From NCBI GenBank assembly GCA_963845265.1, contig CAWJRN010000006.1, positions 62,001-126,000 of the forward strand: DNA of 64,000 nucleotides. The letters run 5' to 3'. This DNA is from DYRB01 sp963845265. Lineage in GTDB: Bacteria; Pseudomonadota; Gammaproteobacteria; Chromatiales; Chromatiaceae. Each line of letters starts with the position of its first letter. Position 1 is the first letter of the stretch. The notes beneath the pieces are model-generated. The model did not search any database. It saw only the letters and a program-made list of their open reading frames with translations, and was not told the origin of the DNA. A program made the position numbers and the translations under genes. Positions 18,846 to 27,272 of this stretch are shown here, piece by piece.

Positions 18846-19856
18846 ATGTCCAAACCCTTGCTCGAACTCATCTGCCCCGCCGGTAGCCTGCCGGCCCTCA
18901 AGGCCGCCGTGGACCACGGTGCCAACGGTGTCTACCTGGGCCTCAAAGACAACACCAACGCCCGCAACTTCGCCGGGCTCAATTTCGACGACCGCGCCAT
19001 GGCGGACGGTATCCGCTACGCCCGCGCCAAGGGTGTCAAGGTCCTCCTGGCACTCAATACCTACCCCCAACCCGACACCCTGCCGCGCTGGAAGCGGGCC
19101 CTGGACAAGGCCGCCGACCTGGGTGTCGACGCGGTCATCCTCGCCGACGCCGGGCTCATGGCCTACGCGGTCAAGACCCACCCGGAGTTGCGCCTGCACC
19201 TCTCGGTCCAGGCATCAGCCACCAGTTACGAGGCGATCAATTTCTACCGCGAGCGCTTCGGTATCCGCCGCGCCGTGCTGCCCCGGGTCCTGTCCCTGGC
19301 CCAGGTCGAAGCCGTGAAGCGCAACACCGAGGTCGAGATCGAGCTGTTCGGCTTCGGTGGCCTGTGTGTCATGGTGGAGGGGCGCTGCCTGCTGTCGTCC
19401 TACGCCTGCGGCGACTCGCCCAACACCTTCGGCGCCTGCTCCCCTGGCCACGCCGTGCGTTGGGAACAAACCCCGACGGGCATGGAGACCCGACTCAACG
19501 GGGTTTTGATCGACCGTTACGCCGACCACGAAAAGGCCGGCTACCCGACCCTGTGCAAGGGGCGCTTCCAGGTTAGCGGCGAGACTTACTACGCCCTGGA
19601 GGAGCCCACCAGCCTCAACACCCTGGAACTGCTGCCCGAGCTGGCGCGCCTGGAGATCGCCGCCATCAAGATCGAGGGTCGCCAGCGCAGCCCGGCCTAT
19701 GTCGCCCAGGTGACCCAGGTGTGGCGCGCCGCCATCGACGCGGTCAAGCGAGCTCCGGACAGCTTCAAGCCGACCCCGGCCTGGATGGCGGCCCTGACCA
19801 AGGTCTCCGAGGGCAGCATGCAGACCCTGGGCGCCTACTACCGCCCCTGGAAGTGA
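18846..19856 (+). CDS. ubiU: UbiU, O2-independent ubiquinone hydroxylation protein (U32 family)
   Basis: A 336-residue peptidase-U32-family protein. With UbiV it forms the complex that hydroxylates ubiquinone precursors without oxygen, using prephenate as oxygen donor. The four 4Fe-4S cysteines known from Escherichia coli UbiU (169, 176, 193, 232) are present with identical spacing as Cys174, Cys181 (GGLCVMVEGRC), Cys198 (NTFGACSPGH) and Cys237 (YPTLCKGRF). The order ubiU-ubiV-ubiT is compact (2-nt gap, then 4-nt overlap). Its position just downstream of norCB suits a cell that makes quinone while respiring nitrogen oxides. I see no Fnr box directly before it. Confidence 0.95.
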   Translation: MSKPLLELICPAGSLPALKAAVDHGANGVYLGLKDNTNARNFAGLNFDDRAMADGIRYARAKGVKVLLALNTYPQPDTLPRWKRALDKAADLGVDAVILADAGLMAYAVKTHPELRLHLSVQASATSYEAINFYRERFGIRRAVLPRVLSLAQVEAVKRNTEVEIELFGFGGLCVMVEGRCLLSSYACGDSPNTFGACSPGHAVRWEQTPTGMETRLNGVLIDRYADHEKAGYPTLCKGRFQVSGETYYALEEPTSLNTLELLPELARLEIAAIKIEGRQRSPAYVAQVTQVWRAAIDAVKRAPDSFKPTPAWMAALTKVSEGSMQTLGAYYRPWK

Positions 19857-19858
19857 CC

Positions 19859-20770
19859 ATGCACCTCTCCCTCGGACCTCTGCTCTACTACTGGTCCCGC
19901 GACGACACCCTGGCCTTCTACCGGGAAGCCGTGGACTGGCCGGTCGACATCGTCTATCTGGGCGAGACCGTCTGCTCGCGCCGCAACCTCCTGCGCCTGG
20001 CGGATTGGCTGGAGCTGGCCGAGCGCCTAAGCGACGCCGGCAAGGCCGTGGTGCTGGCCAGTCAGACCCTGATCGAGTCCGAATCCGACCTCAAGGCCCT
20101 GCGCCGCCTCGTGAACGACGGGCGCTTTCCGATTGAGGCCAACGAGTGGGGCGCGGTGCGCCTGCTGGCCGAACGGGGCGCACCCTTCGTCGCCGGCAGC
20201 ACCCTCAACGCCTACAACCCCGAGACCCTGGCCCTGCTCGCCGAGAGTGGCGCCACCCGCTGGGTGCCACCGGTCGAAATGCCAAAGGCCATGCTCGCCG
20301 CCATGCCCGTCCCCACAGGCATGGAGACCGAGGTCTTCGCCTACGGGCGATTGCCGCTAGCCTACTCCGCCCGCTGCTTCACCGCCCGTCACTACAACCT
20401 GCAAAAGGACGATTGTCAGTTCCGCTGCCTGGACCACCCGGACGGGCTGGTCCTGGACACCCGGGAGGGGCAGGCATTCCTCGCCATCAACGGCATCCAG
20501 ACCCAATCCGCCCAGGTCCTCAGCCTGGCCCATCGGCTCGACGAGCTGCACACGACCGGGGTGGAAATCCTGCGTCTCTCTCCCCAGTCCCGGCACATGG
20601 GCCAAGTGGTCACCCTGTTCCGTCGGCTGCTCGACGGCGCCCTGCCCCCAGCTCAGGCCCCCGCCGCCCTGGACCGTCTCATGCCCGGCGCCCCCTGCGA
20701 CGGCTATTGGCTGGGCGAGGCGGGCATGGCCTATCGCCCCAGCACACCCGCCCCGGAGTCACCCAGATGA
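19859..20770 (+). CDS. ubiV: UbiV, O2-independent ubiquinone hydroxylation protein (U32 family)
   Basis: A 303-residue partner of UbiU. ATG 19859 is 2 nt after the ubiU stop; frames reaching further upstream are overlap only. The cluster-binding cysteines of Escherichia coli UbiV (39, 180, 193, 197) correspond to Cys39 (GETVCSRRN), Cys173 (SARCFTARH), Cys186 and Cys190 (DDCQFRC), with the same internal spacing of 13 and 4. Length is normal for the family. It overlaps ubiT by ATGA, indicating coupled translation. Confidence 0.95.
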   Translation: MHLSLGPLLYYWSRDDTLAFYREAVDWPVDIVYLGETVCSRRNLLRLADWLELAERLSDAGKAVVLASQTLIESESDLKALRRLVNDGRFPIEANEWGAVRLLAERGAPFVAGSTLNAYNPETLALLAESGATRWVPPVEMPKAMLAAMPVPTGMETEVFAYGRLPLAYSARCFTARHYNLQKDDCQFRCLDHPDGLVLDTREGQAFLAINGIQTQSAQVLSLAHRLDELHTTGVEILRLSPQSRHMGQVVTLFRRLLDGALPPAQAPAALDRLMPGAPCDGYWLGEAGMAYRPSTPAPESPR

Positions 20771-21231
20771 ATCTACCCGACTTCCCCAAGCCCCTAGCCC
20801 GGCTCATCGCCGCCCTGCCGGCCTACCCCGCCTCCCGGGCATTCGTCGCCCTGGGCAACCTGGTGGCCTGGCCAGGGCTGCGTGACCAGGACTGGACCGA
20901 GGTCATGGGTCAGCACATGTGCGTCCAGGTCCAGGACCTGGGCCTGCGGGTCCACTTCTCTCTCGGCCAAGGAGGCTTCCGTGCAGAGGCCGCCGGCACC
21001 CCAGCGACCACCTTCACCGCCACCGCCCGGGACCTGGCGCGCTTAGCCCTGCGCCTGGAGGACCCGGACACCCTCTTCTTCGATCGCCGGTTGCGCATCG
21101 AGGGGGATACGAACTTGGGACTTCGGGTGAAGAACATGCTGGATGCCGTAGACCTAGACACCGCTGCGGCGGCTATGCCCATGCGGATTGGACCTGTGGT
21201 TTTGCGGCTTCGGGAGTGGGCGATGACTTGA
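20767..21231 (+). CDS. ubiT: UbiT, SCP2-domain lipid-binding accessory factor of anaerobic ubiquinone synthesis
   Basis: A 154-residue protein beginning MNLPDFPKPLARLIAALPAY at ATG 20767, overlapping the ubiV stop by 4 nt. Residues ~35-140 form an SCP2-type domain (LRVHFSLGQGGFRA; FTATARDLARLALRLEDPDT; FFDRRLRIEGDTNLGLRVKN). UbiT binds lipids and is thought to present ubiquinone intermediates to the anaerobic enzyme complex. The three genes together make the call firm. A stem-loop follows 137 nt downstream. Confidence 0.92.
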   Translation: MNLPDFPKPLARLIAALPAYPASRAFVALGNLVAWPGLRDQDWTEVMGQHMCVQVQDLGLRVHFSLGQGGFRAEAAGTPATTFTATARDLARLALRLEDPDTLFFDRRLRIEGDTNLGLRVKNMLDAVDLDTAAAAMPMRIGPVVLRLREWAMT

Positions 21232-21367
21232 GTCGGTTGCGTTTCGTCCCGGGTCGTGCAGATCCCGGGCGCACTTTCGCTCCCGTTCCTGACGAGTTTC
21301 TTCGTCTTGATTCTCCGCGCTTTGGTTCCATGCACAAAGCAGGGTACCTTCTCTCGGGCAGAATCAG

Positions 21368-21392
21368 CTACCACCCCCAGACGGGGTGGTAG
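21368..21392. terminator. Stem-loop between convergent ubiT and hybrid-kinase genes
   Basis: CTACCACCCC (21368-21377) and GGGGTGGTAG (21383-21392) make a perfect 10-bp stem with a 5-nt loop between two converging genes, as expected for a bidirectional terminator. TTGATTGT follows on the plus strand. Confidence 0.65.
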
Positions 21393-21462
21393 TTGATTGT
21401 CTGCTCGTTTGCTCCCGCCGGCATCAGGCAGCGCTATTGCCGCGGACATGGCGGCACGGGTG

Positions 21463-24426
21463 TCACGTGTCTATGGTCAGATCGGATGGATGCAGTAGGC
21501 GATCGAGTTCGGCGGTGAGTTCTCCGAACTGGGCATCGGCCTTGGCGAGGGCGCTCCGGCCCTCGTCCAGTTTTCCTTCGCGGCCCAGGGTCTCGATCCA
21601 TTGACAGGTCGTGGCGAATTCCTTTGCCCCCAAGTTGGCGCTGCTGGATTTCAGCGTGTGAGCGGCCATATACACCGCATCCGCACGACCGTCTGCCAAT
21701 CCGCGGCGCAGCTGCTCCATCAGTGCGGGCGCACTGTCCAGATACAAAGAGATCACCTTCTTCAGGAGGGCCGGCCGGTCTGGCTGCTGGAGACGCCGGA
21801 TGGCCTCGAGGACCGCAGGATCGAGTAGCTCCCCGTCAGCCTTGGGGGCGCCGTTCGGTTCCTTCTCCTGCAACCGATCGGAACCCGCATTCCCGGGCGG
21901 TGCGAGCCACGGCGCGATCTTCGGGGACAATTGTCGCTGTTCGAACGGCTCGCTGGGGAAGTCGTCAATGCCGGTCTCGATGCACTGGGCCTGGACGTCC
22001 TCCTGAGCATCGGCGGTTACGGCGGTGATTGGAACCGATGTCTCGCCGTTCTGGGCCGCCTCCGGGCCGCGCACCCAGCGCCGCAGTATCGCCGCCAGTT
22101 CAGCCTGGCCGTACGGTTTGCCCAGGAAGTCATCCATGCCGCAGGCCAGACAGTCTTCCCTGTCGCCCGGCAGGGCATTCGCAGTCAGGGCGATGATAGG
22201 AACGCGCTGCCCCGCACGTTCCCGCGCTCGGAGGCGGCGGGTGGCTTCGTAGCCATCCAGGACCGGCATCTGACAATCCATCAACACCAAGTCGAAGTCC
22301 GCCCCTGCCGCTGCGTCCAGGGCCTCCGCGCCGTTGCTGGCCAGCACCACCTGACTACCCAGCTGCTCCAACTGCTCCGTGGTTAGGATTTGGTTCACCG
22401 GGTTATCTTCGACCAGCAGGACGCGGGGGCTGGGGAAAACCGTCCTGGCCGGCGCGTCCGGGATCGAAACGCTGGCTATGGTGGATTGGGACACCCCTGC
22501 AGCGGCCTTCAGGGCATCGAGCAACTCCAGCGGTTCCACGGGCTTGTAGAGCACTGTCTCAAAACGGGCCTGTTGTAACTTGCGCACGGCCGGTTGATCC
22601 CGACGGACGCAAACGAGAATCAGATGAGCCTGGGACAGGCTGGGGTGATCGCGCAGCTCGCCGGCCCTGGCCAGAGTCTCAGGGCTGGTCACGTCCATGG
22701 TCAGCAGCACGAATCGGTAGGGGGAGCCAGCTACCGAGGCCGTCTCGGCAAGGGGCAGGACCGATCCACAATCTGGCGTTCGATCAGCCTGCAGCCCGAA
22801 TGCCTCCAGTTGTCGTGCCAGGGTCGCGCCCGCGGTCGGGTTTTTTTCGACTACCAGCGCCTTCCAGCCGCGCAGGGGCGCCGGCGCTACGACCGGGGCT
22901 CCTGGGTCGAGCTCGGCCGTGCTCACCGTAAACCAAAAGGTGGAACCTTGTCCCAGCTGGCTCTCTACCCCCACCTGACCGCCCATCAAGCGAGCGAGAT
23001 CCTGGCTGACCGCTAACCCCAGCCCGGTGCCGCCAAACCGACGGGCATGGGAGCTATCCCCCTGCGAAAAGGGTTGGAACAACTTGCGCATCATCTCCGG
23101 CGCGATGCCGATGCCGGTATCGCGCACGCTGAACTTGAGCACGATCCGGTGATCCTCCCCGGTTGGGGCAGCGATACGCTCCAACCGCAGCACCACCTCG
23201 CCCCGCCGGGTAAACTTGATGGCATTGCTGACCAGGTTGGTGAGCACCTGGCGCATCCGGTTGGGATCGGCGCGCACTTGGCGGGGCGTCCCCGGCGCAA
23301 CCTCGCAGATCAGCTCAATGCGCCGTTGCTGCGCGCGCGGCATGAACAACCCCGCTACATCGAACAGTAGTTTACTGGGGGCGCACGGGATGGTCTCCAA
23401 TTCCATGCGCCCCGCCTCGATCTTGGAATAATCCAAGATGTCGTTAATGACGTGCAACAGGCTGTCCGCGGAGCCCTGGATGTGCTCCAGATAACGGCGT
23501 TGGCGCTCGTTCAAGGGCGTGTCGGCGAGCAGTTCCGCCATCCCCATCACGCCATTCATGGGGGTACGGATCTCGTGGCTCATCGTGGCCAGGAAGCGGG
23601 ATTTCGCTCGGTTACCCTCCTCGGCGGCCTCCTTGGCTACCAACAGCTCACCATCCCGGACCTGGATCTGATTCAGCATGGTGTTGAAGCCATCGATCAA
23701 GGTGCCGATTTCGTCGTTGGCGGTACCTAGGACGCGCAGGGAATAGTCCTTGGTCTCCGATACGGCGCGCATCCGTTCCGCCAGGTCGGTGATGGGTGTC
23801 GAGATCAGCCGTTGCAAGCGGGCGGCGAGCAAGGTTGCGATGACGAACGACAGCACTAGCACGGCCAGGGCGAGTAGGATACGGTTATTGACCAGACTCG
23901 CCAGGCGGGACAGGTCCAGATAGATTTCAAGGCTACCCACCACCTTGCCGTTTACCTGGATAGGCTGGCCTACTTCAAGGTAATGCAGGCCGTTGGCGCG
24001 CAGGAACGGGCTGGTGAAACTGGCGTCGCGATGCCCCTCCTTCACCCCGTCCGGAGTTGTGCCATGGGCGTGGTTCCGGATTTCACGCAGCCGGTCGGCG
24101 TGAGCGGGGTTAGCGCTTTCGTAGCGAGCGAACACTTGCCCATCAGGGGTCAGCAGGACGGCGGCGATCACCTCCAGATCGCTGCTCAGTGCCGAGAGGG
24201 TTTCGCTGGCCGCGTCGGGGTCACGAAAGGACAGGGCCGCGGCGCTGTTGATGCCCACTACCCGGGCCAGGGAGGCGGCGTATTCCTGCTTGGCGCGCCA
24301 GCTGGCTGACATCTCGCTAATCATCACGGCCAGTAGGGCGACCGTCAGTCCAATACTGGTGGTGATCAGCGCGATGGCGATGACCTTGCGGCGGATAGAC
24401 AGATTGCGCAGAAAGTCCAGGTTCAT
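21463..24426 (-). CDS. Hybrid sensor histidine kinase (BarA-like layout) with two REC domains and HPt
   Basis: A 987-residue inner-membrane phosphorelay kinase. Membrane helices at ~13-36 and ~182-202 enclose a periplasmic sensor domain of about 145 residues. HAMP follows (~203-258), then HisKA with His284 (FLATMSHEIRTPMNGVMG), HATPase_c (LVSNAIKFT; DTGIGI; RRFGGTGLGLAVS), a degenerate first receiver (ALVVEKNPTAG; only Asp in LLTMDV), and an intact second receiver (VLLVEDNPVNQ; DLVLMDCQMPVLDG). The receiver's end is repeated as a worn copy (VPITAVTADA, GIDDFPSEPF). A C-terminal HPt domain carries HTLKSSSANLGAKEF. It overlaps the YfiR-like gene by ATGA and sits in an operon with a TonB receptor and a GGDEF-EAL protein, so it probably works in envelope-signal-to-c-di-GMP control. 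Confidence 0.9.
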   Translation of the reverse strand: MNLDFLRNLSIRRKVIAIALITTSIGLTVALLAVMISEMSASWRAKQEYAASLARVVGINSAAALSFRDPDAASETLSALSSDLEVIAAVLLTPDGQVFARYESANPAHADRLREIRNHAHGTTPDGVKEGHRDASFTSPFLRANGLHYLEVGQPIQVNGKVVGSLEIYLDLSRLASLVNNRILLALAVLVLSFVIATLLAARLQRLISTPITDLAERMRAVSETKDYSLRVLGTANDEIGTLIDGFNTMLNQIQVRDGELLVAKEAAEEGNRAKSRFLATMSHEIRTPMNGVMGMAELLADTPLNERQRRYLEHIQGSADSLLHVINDILDYSKIEAGRMELETIPCAPSKLLFDVAGLFMPRAQQRRIELICEVAPGTPRQVRADPNRMRQVLTNLVSNAIKFTRRGEVVLRLERIAAPTGEDHRIVLKFSVRDTGIGIAPEMMRKLFQPFSQGDSSHARRFGGTGLGLAVSQDLARLMGGQVGVESQLGQGSTFWFTVSTAELDPGAPVVAPAPLRGWKALVVEKNPTAGATLARQLEAFGLQADRTPDCGSVLPLAETASVAGSPYRFVLLTMDVTSPETLARAGELRDHPSLSQAHLILVCVRRDQPAVRKLQQARFETVLYKPVEPLELLDALKAAAGVSQSTIASVSIPDAPARTVFPSPRVLLVEDNPVNQILTTEQLEQLGSQVVLASNGAEALDAAAGADFDLVLMDCQMPVLDGYEATRRLRARERAGQRVPIIALTANALPGDREDCLACGMDDFLGKPYGQAELAAILRRWVRGPEAAQNGETSVPITAVTADAQEDVQAQCIETGIDDFPSEPFEQRQLSPKIAPWLAPPGNAGSDRLQEKEPNGAPKADGELLDPAVLEAIRRLQQPDRPALLKKVISLYLDSAPALMEQLRRGLADGRADAVYMAAHTLKSSSANLGAKEFATTCQWIETLGREGKLDEGRSALAKADAQFGELTAELDRLLHPSDLTIDT

Positions 24427-25046
24427 GGCGGGTCGGCTCCATCGCCGTCATGGATCGGGGTAGCCAGATTGAGCAACTTGGAGCTGATTCGAACTTGCGC
24501 GCGCGCGGCCGCGTCCAGGTTGATCAGGGGATGCACCCGGCCCCGTTTGCGGATCAGGGCGATAATGCCCCCCTCGACGGCGAAGTCCTCCCGATCACTG
24601 ACGGTGAGCACACCCGCAGCAGCCGCCCGCCCCACCAACTCCTGGTTGGCGGTCGAAGCGAGATCAGCCCGATCCAGGTAGAGCACGTGGCATTGCGGCA
24701 AGTTCTTTGGATCCACGTGGCGGACCACCATCAGCGGCCGGCCGTCCAGCGTCTCGCCCTGCACCACTTTTTCGAGCACCGTGGCGAGCTCGTCGTCCAG
24801 CACGCAATAGCGAAATGGCTCGGGGGGCCGGCGCGCCGGGGTATCCGGCCAGTGCACGTAGTGGGCAAAGTTGTAGACAAACACGGCCTTGACCTCGCGT
24901 TCGGCAAAGCGATCCGACCCGAGGCCGGCGGCGCCTACCATGCCCGGAGGACCAAGAGCCACCGCCAGCGCCCAAAGCGACGCCAGCAAACGCCTCAGCG
25001 TGAGGCGCCCTAATGGGGTTGAGCAGGTCCACATTGCGCTTCGCAT
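24423..25046 (-). CDS. YfiR-family periplasmic protein (DUF4154)
   Basis: A 207-residue exported protein. The N-terminal hydrophobic stretch (LLASLWALAVALGPPGMVGA) is a signal peptide. The mature part reads EREVKAVFVYNFAHYVHWPD, then FRYCVLDD, HVLYLDRADL and GVLTVSDREDFAVEGGIIAL, which is the DUF4154/YfiR pattern. YfiR in Pseudomonas is a periplasmic repressor of a diguanylate cyclase. Here it most likely regulates the partner kinase, whose gene it overlaps by 4 nt. The TonB receptor gene ends 20 nt upstream. Start ATG 25046 is uncertain; ATG 25034 (MWTCSTPLG) is possible. No obvious ribosome-binding site decides it. Confidence 0.8.
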   Translation of the reverse strand: MRSAMWTCSTPLGRLTLRRLLASLWALAVALGPPGMVGAAGLGSDRFAEREVKAVFVYNFAHYVHWPDTPARRPPEPFRYCVLDDELATVLEKVVQGETLDGRPLMVVRHVDPKNLPQCHVLYLDRADLASTANQELVGRAAAAGVLTVSDREDFAVEGGIIALIRKRGRVHPLINLDAAARAQVRISSKLLNLATPIHDGDGADPP

Positions 25047-25065
25047 AAGCGGCTTCGCTGCCGGG

Positions 25066-27063
25066 TCAGAAGCGCCAGTTCATCGTCAAATAAAACTCCC
25101 GCGAGATGAGATAAGCCTCGCTGGAGGCAATGGCGCTAGTTCCGTACTCCAGATGGTTTGGTCCCAGCAGGTTGCGGCCGACCAGCGCCAGATCGAGATG
25201 CCTGCCGACCCGCCAGTCCAAGCGTGCATCGGCGGTAAAGTAGGCCTTGACGGCGAAGGCGGGCAGCTCGCCGACATAGCGCGCCTGCACGTCCAGCTCC
25301 AGATCATGCCTCAGGTCGAGATTCGACACGAGGCTGAACTGGTGGTTTGGCGATTCGCCCTCGGCCTGCACCGGGGCCAGGTCAGTATTGTCCGGATTGG
25401 GGGTGAGGTCGATTCTCAAATAGGAATAGGCCGCACGCAGTCGCCACTCATCCCGGGGGCGGTAGTCGGCGGCCAACTCGAAACCCTTGGTCTGTCCCTG
25501 CAGGTTGTTTCCTACTTCGCTCAGCCAGAGCACAGAGGGGGACGGCAGGGGCACGAGTGTGGGCGAGCCGATCATGTCGACGGAACGCAGCTGGTCGTAG
25601 TCGTTCAGGAAAACGGTTGCGTCAAGGCCCAAGCGAGCTGTCGCCGGGATGCGGTAACCGATTTCGTAGCCCGTCAGCGTTTCCGCTTCCATATCGGCGT
25701 TGCCGCTCGACAGGATCACCAGCGGCAGTCCCGACGTTGCGGTGCTAGGCGGCACCCCCGACACGACAGTGCCGCTGTCCTCGATCGACGAGGGTGTGCG
25801 CACGGCGCGCGAGATCGCGGCCCAGAGGGTGCCGCGACCCGGAGGCGACCAGCGCAAACGGGCCGAGGGCTGCCATTCCATGCCAGTGAAGTCATTGTAT
25901 TCGGCCTTTACCCCCAAAGTCAGGTACAGCTGGTCCGGGGACAGGATGATGTCGTCCTGAAGGAAGGCGCTGAACAACTGATCGGTTCGGTTGGAACCCG
26001 CAATGGCGGTGGGGGCAACCGCATTGACGTCCAGCCTGACCGCCCGATAGGTCAATCCGGCGATCAAGTTGTGTGCCCCCATGCTGGCAAACTGGTGGCG
26101 ATAACCAAGATCCAGCGTGTCCACAGTGCCCTCGGCGGCGTTGCCGAAGACTTGCCACTTATCGAGGCTGAAGCGGTGGAGGTAGCCCTGAAACACATCC
26201 TGGGCTCCATCCTGAAATGCCGACTCCCAGTAGCCTAGCAGGTGGCCGCCGCTGTATTGGCGTTCGCTGGCTATACGCTCACGGAACACTTCGCCCTGGA
26301 CCATCAGGCCGGTGTTTCCCCAATTCCAATCGCCGCGAAAACCCGCGCGCCCACCGCTCCAGTCAGGGTCTGGCACTTCACTCCGAAAGGCCTTCTCCAG
26401 GCCATCCTGCTGGTGGACCTTGGTATAGAGGCGAGCATAACCGCTCTCCCCAAGTTTGAAGCCGCTGCGCGCCACCAGCTCGGACTGCCTGTCGCCCCCA
26501 ACCGCGCTCACCAGCGTGCCCTGGGTATCTTCGGCGGGCTTGGTAATGATGTTGATGACGCCATTGACTGCGTTCGCGCCCCAGGTAGCGCCACCAGGGC
26601 CACGCACAACCTCGATCCGCTCTACGTCTTGCAGCACGATGTTCTGCTCGTCCCAGATCACCCCCGAGAACAAGGGCGTGTAGATGCTGCGACCATCGAC
26701 CATCACCAAGAGCTTGTTGGCGAACTGGTTGTTGAAGCCGCGTGAGCTTACCGCCCATTCCGAGGCGCTGATGCGCGCCACGTCCATGCCCGGTACCGTG
26801 CGCAGTAGCTCTGGCAGGGTGGTGGCGCCGGAGCGGCGGATATCCTCCGCGGTGATCACATAGACGGCTGCCGCCGCATCTTCCAGGCGTTCCGGCCGGT
26901 TCGAGGCGATGGATACACGCAAATCGGCCAATTCGTCCAGGCTCATCTGTTTTAGGGCACTCAGACTGTCGGCGCTGGCACCCGCGCTGACCAAGGTGAG
27001 CAGCAAAGTGATTGCCCATGCCTCTCTGGAGTCTGGAATTGAATGGTCCATCTTCTTGGTCAT
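25066..27063 (-). CDS. TonB-dependent outer-membrane receptor
   Basis: About 665 residues from ATG 27063 (MTKKMDHSIPDSREAWAITL), chosen because the signal peptide (LLLTLVSAGASADS) then lies at the N-terminus; the open frame runs on to 27276 without family character. The plug domain is clear: NRPERLEDAAAAVYVITAED, LPELLRTVPGMDVARISASE, SRGFNNQFANKLLVMVDGRS, VERIEVVRGPGGATWGANAV. The rest is a beta-barrel ending LTMNWRF, the aromatic C-terminus expected of outer-membrane proteins. It resembles colicin I receptor/BtuB-like plugs. Receptors of this kind next to YfiR and GGDEF genes often report a ligand rather than just import it; the substrate cannot be named. Confidence 0.88.
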   Translation of the reverse strand: MTKKMDHSIPDSREAWAITLLLTLVSAGASADSLSALKQMSLDELADLRVSIASNRPERLEDAAAAVYVITAEDIRRSGATTLPELLRTVPGMDVARISASEWAVSSRGFNNQFANKLLVMVDGRSIYTPLFSGVIWDEQNIVLQDVERIEVVRGPGGATWGANAVNGVINIITKPAEDTQGTLVSAVGGDRQSELVARSGFKLGESGYARLYTKVHQQDGLEKAFRSEVPDPDWSGGRAGFRGDWNWGNTGLMVQGEVFRERIASERQYSGGHLLGYWESAFQDGAQDVFQGYLHRFSLDKWQVFGNAAEGTVDTLDLGYRHQFASMGAHNLIAGLTYRAVRLDVNAVAPTAIAGSNRTDQLFSAFLQDDIILSPDQLYLTLGVKAEYNDFTGMEWQPSARLRWSPPGRGTLWAAISRAVRTPSSIEDSGTVVSGVPPSTATSGLPLVILSSGNADMEAETLTGYEIGYRIPATARLGLDATVFLNDYDQLRSVDMIGSPTLVPLPSPSVLWLSEVGNNLQGQTKGFELAADYRPRDEWRLRAAYSYLRIDLTPNPDNTDLAPVQAEGESPNHQFSLVSNLDLRHDLELDVQARYVGELPAFAVKAYFTADARLDWRVGRHLDLALVGRNLLGPNHLEYGTSAIASSEAYLISREFYLTMNWRF

Positions 27064-27272
27064 GGCGTTCGGTCCAACGGCGATGGATTTGGCTCTGGCT
27101 GCGTTAACTGCTGGAGACATCGATCCGTATGAAATTGAGAATGCGATGCGGCGGTTACCATCATGCGTACTGAAGGGTTCTAACGCTGGCGGGCGAACGT
27201 CAACCCGTTGACGCCCTTTCAAAATCGGAAGGCGATCTAGAGCCTGGCCGAGGAGCGAAGAATAGCACCCTT

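Noticed and set aside
17225..18925. 566-codon minus-strand open frame opposite norB
   Set aside because: It mirrors the norB gene, is rich in His/Asp/Gln/Glu without domain character, and norB has every catalytic residue.
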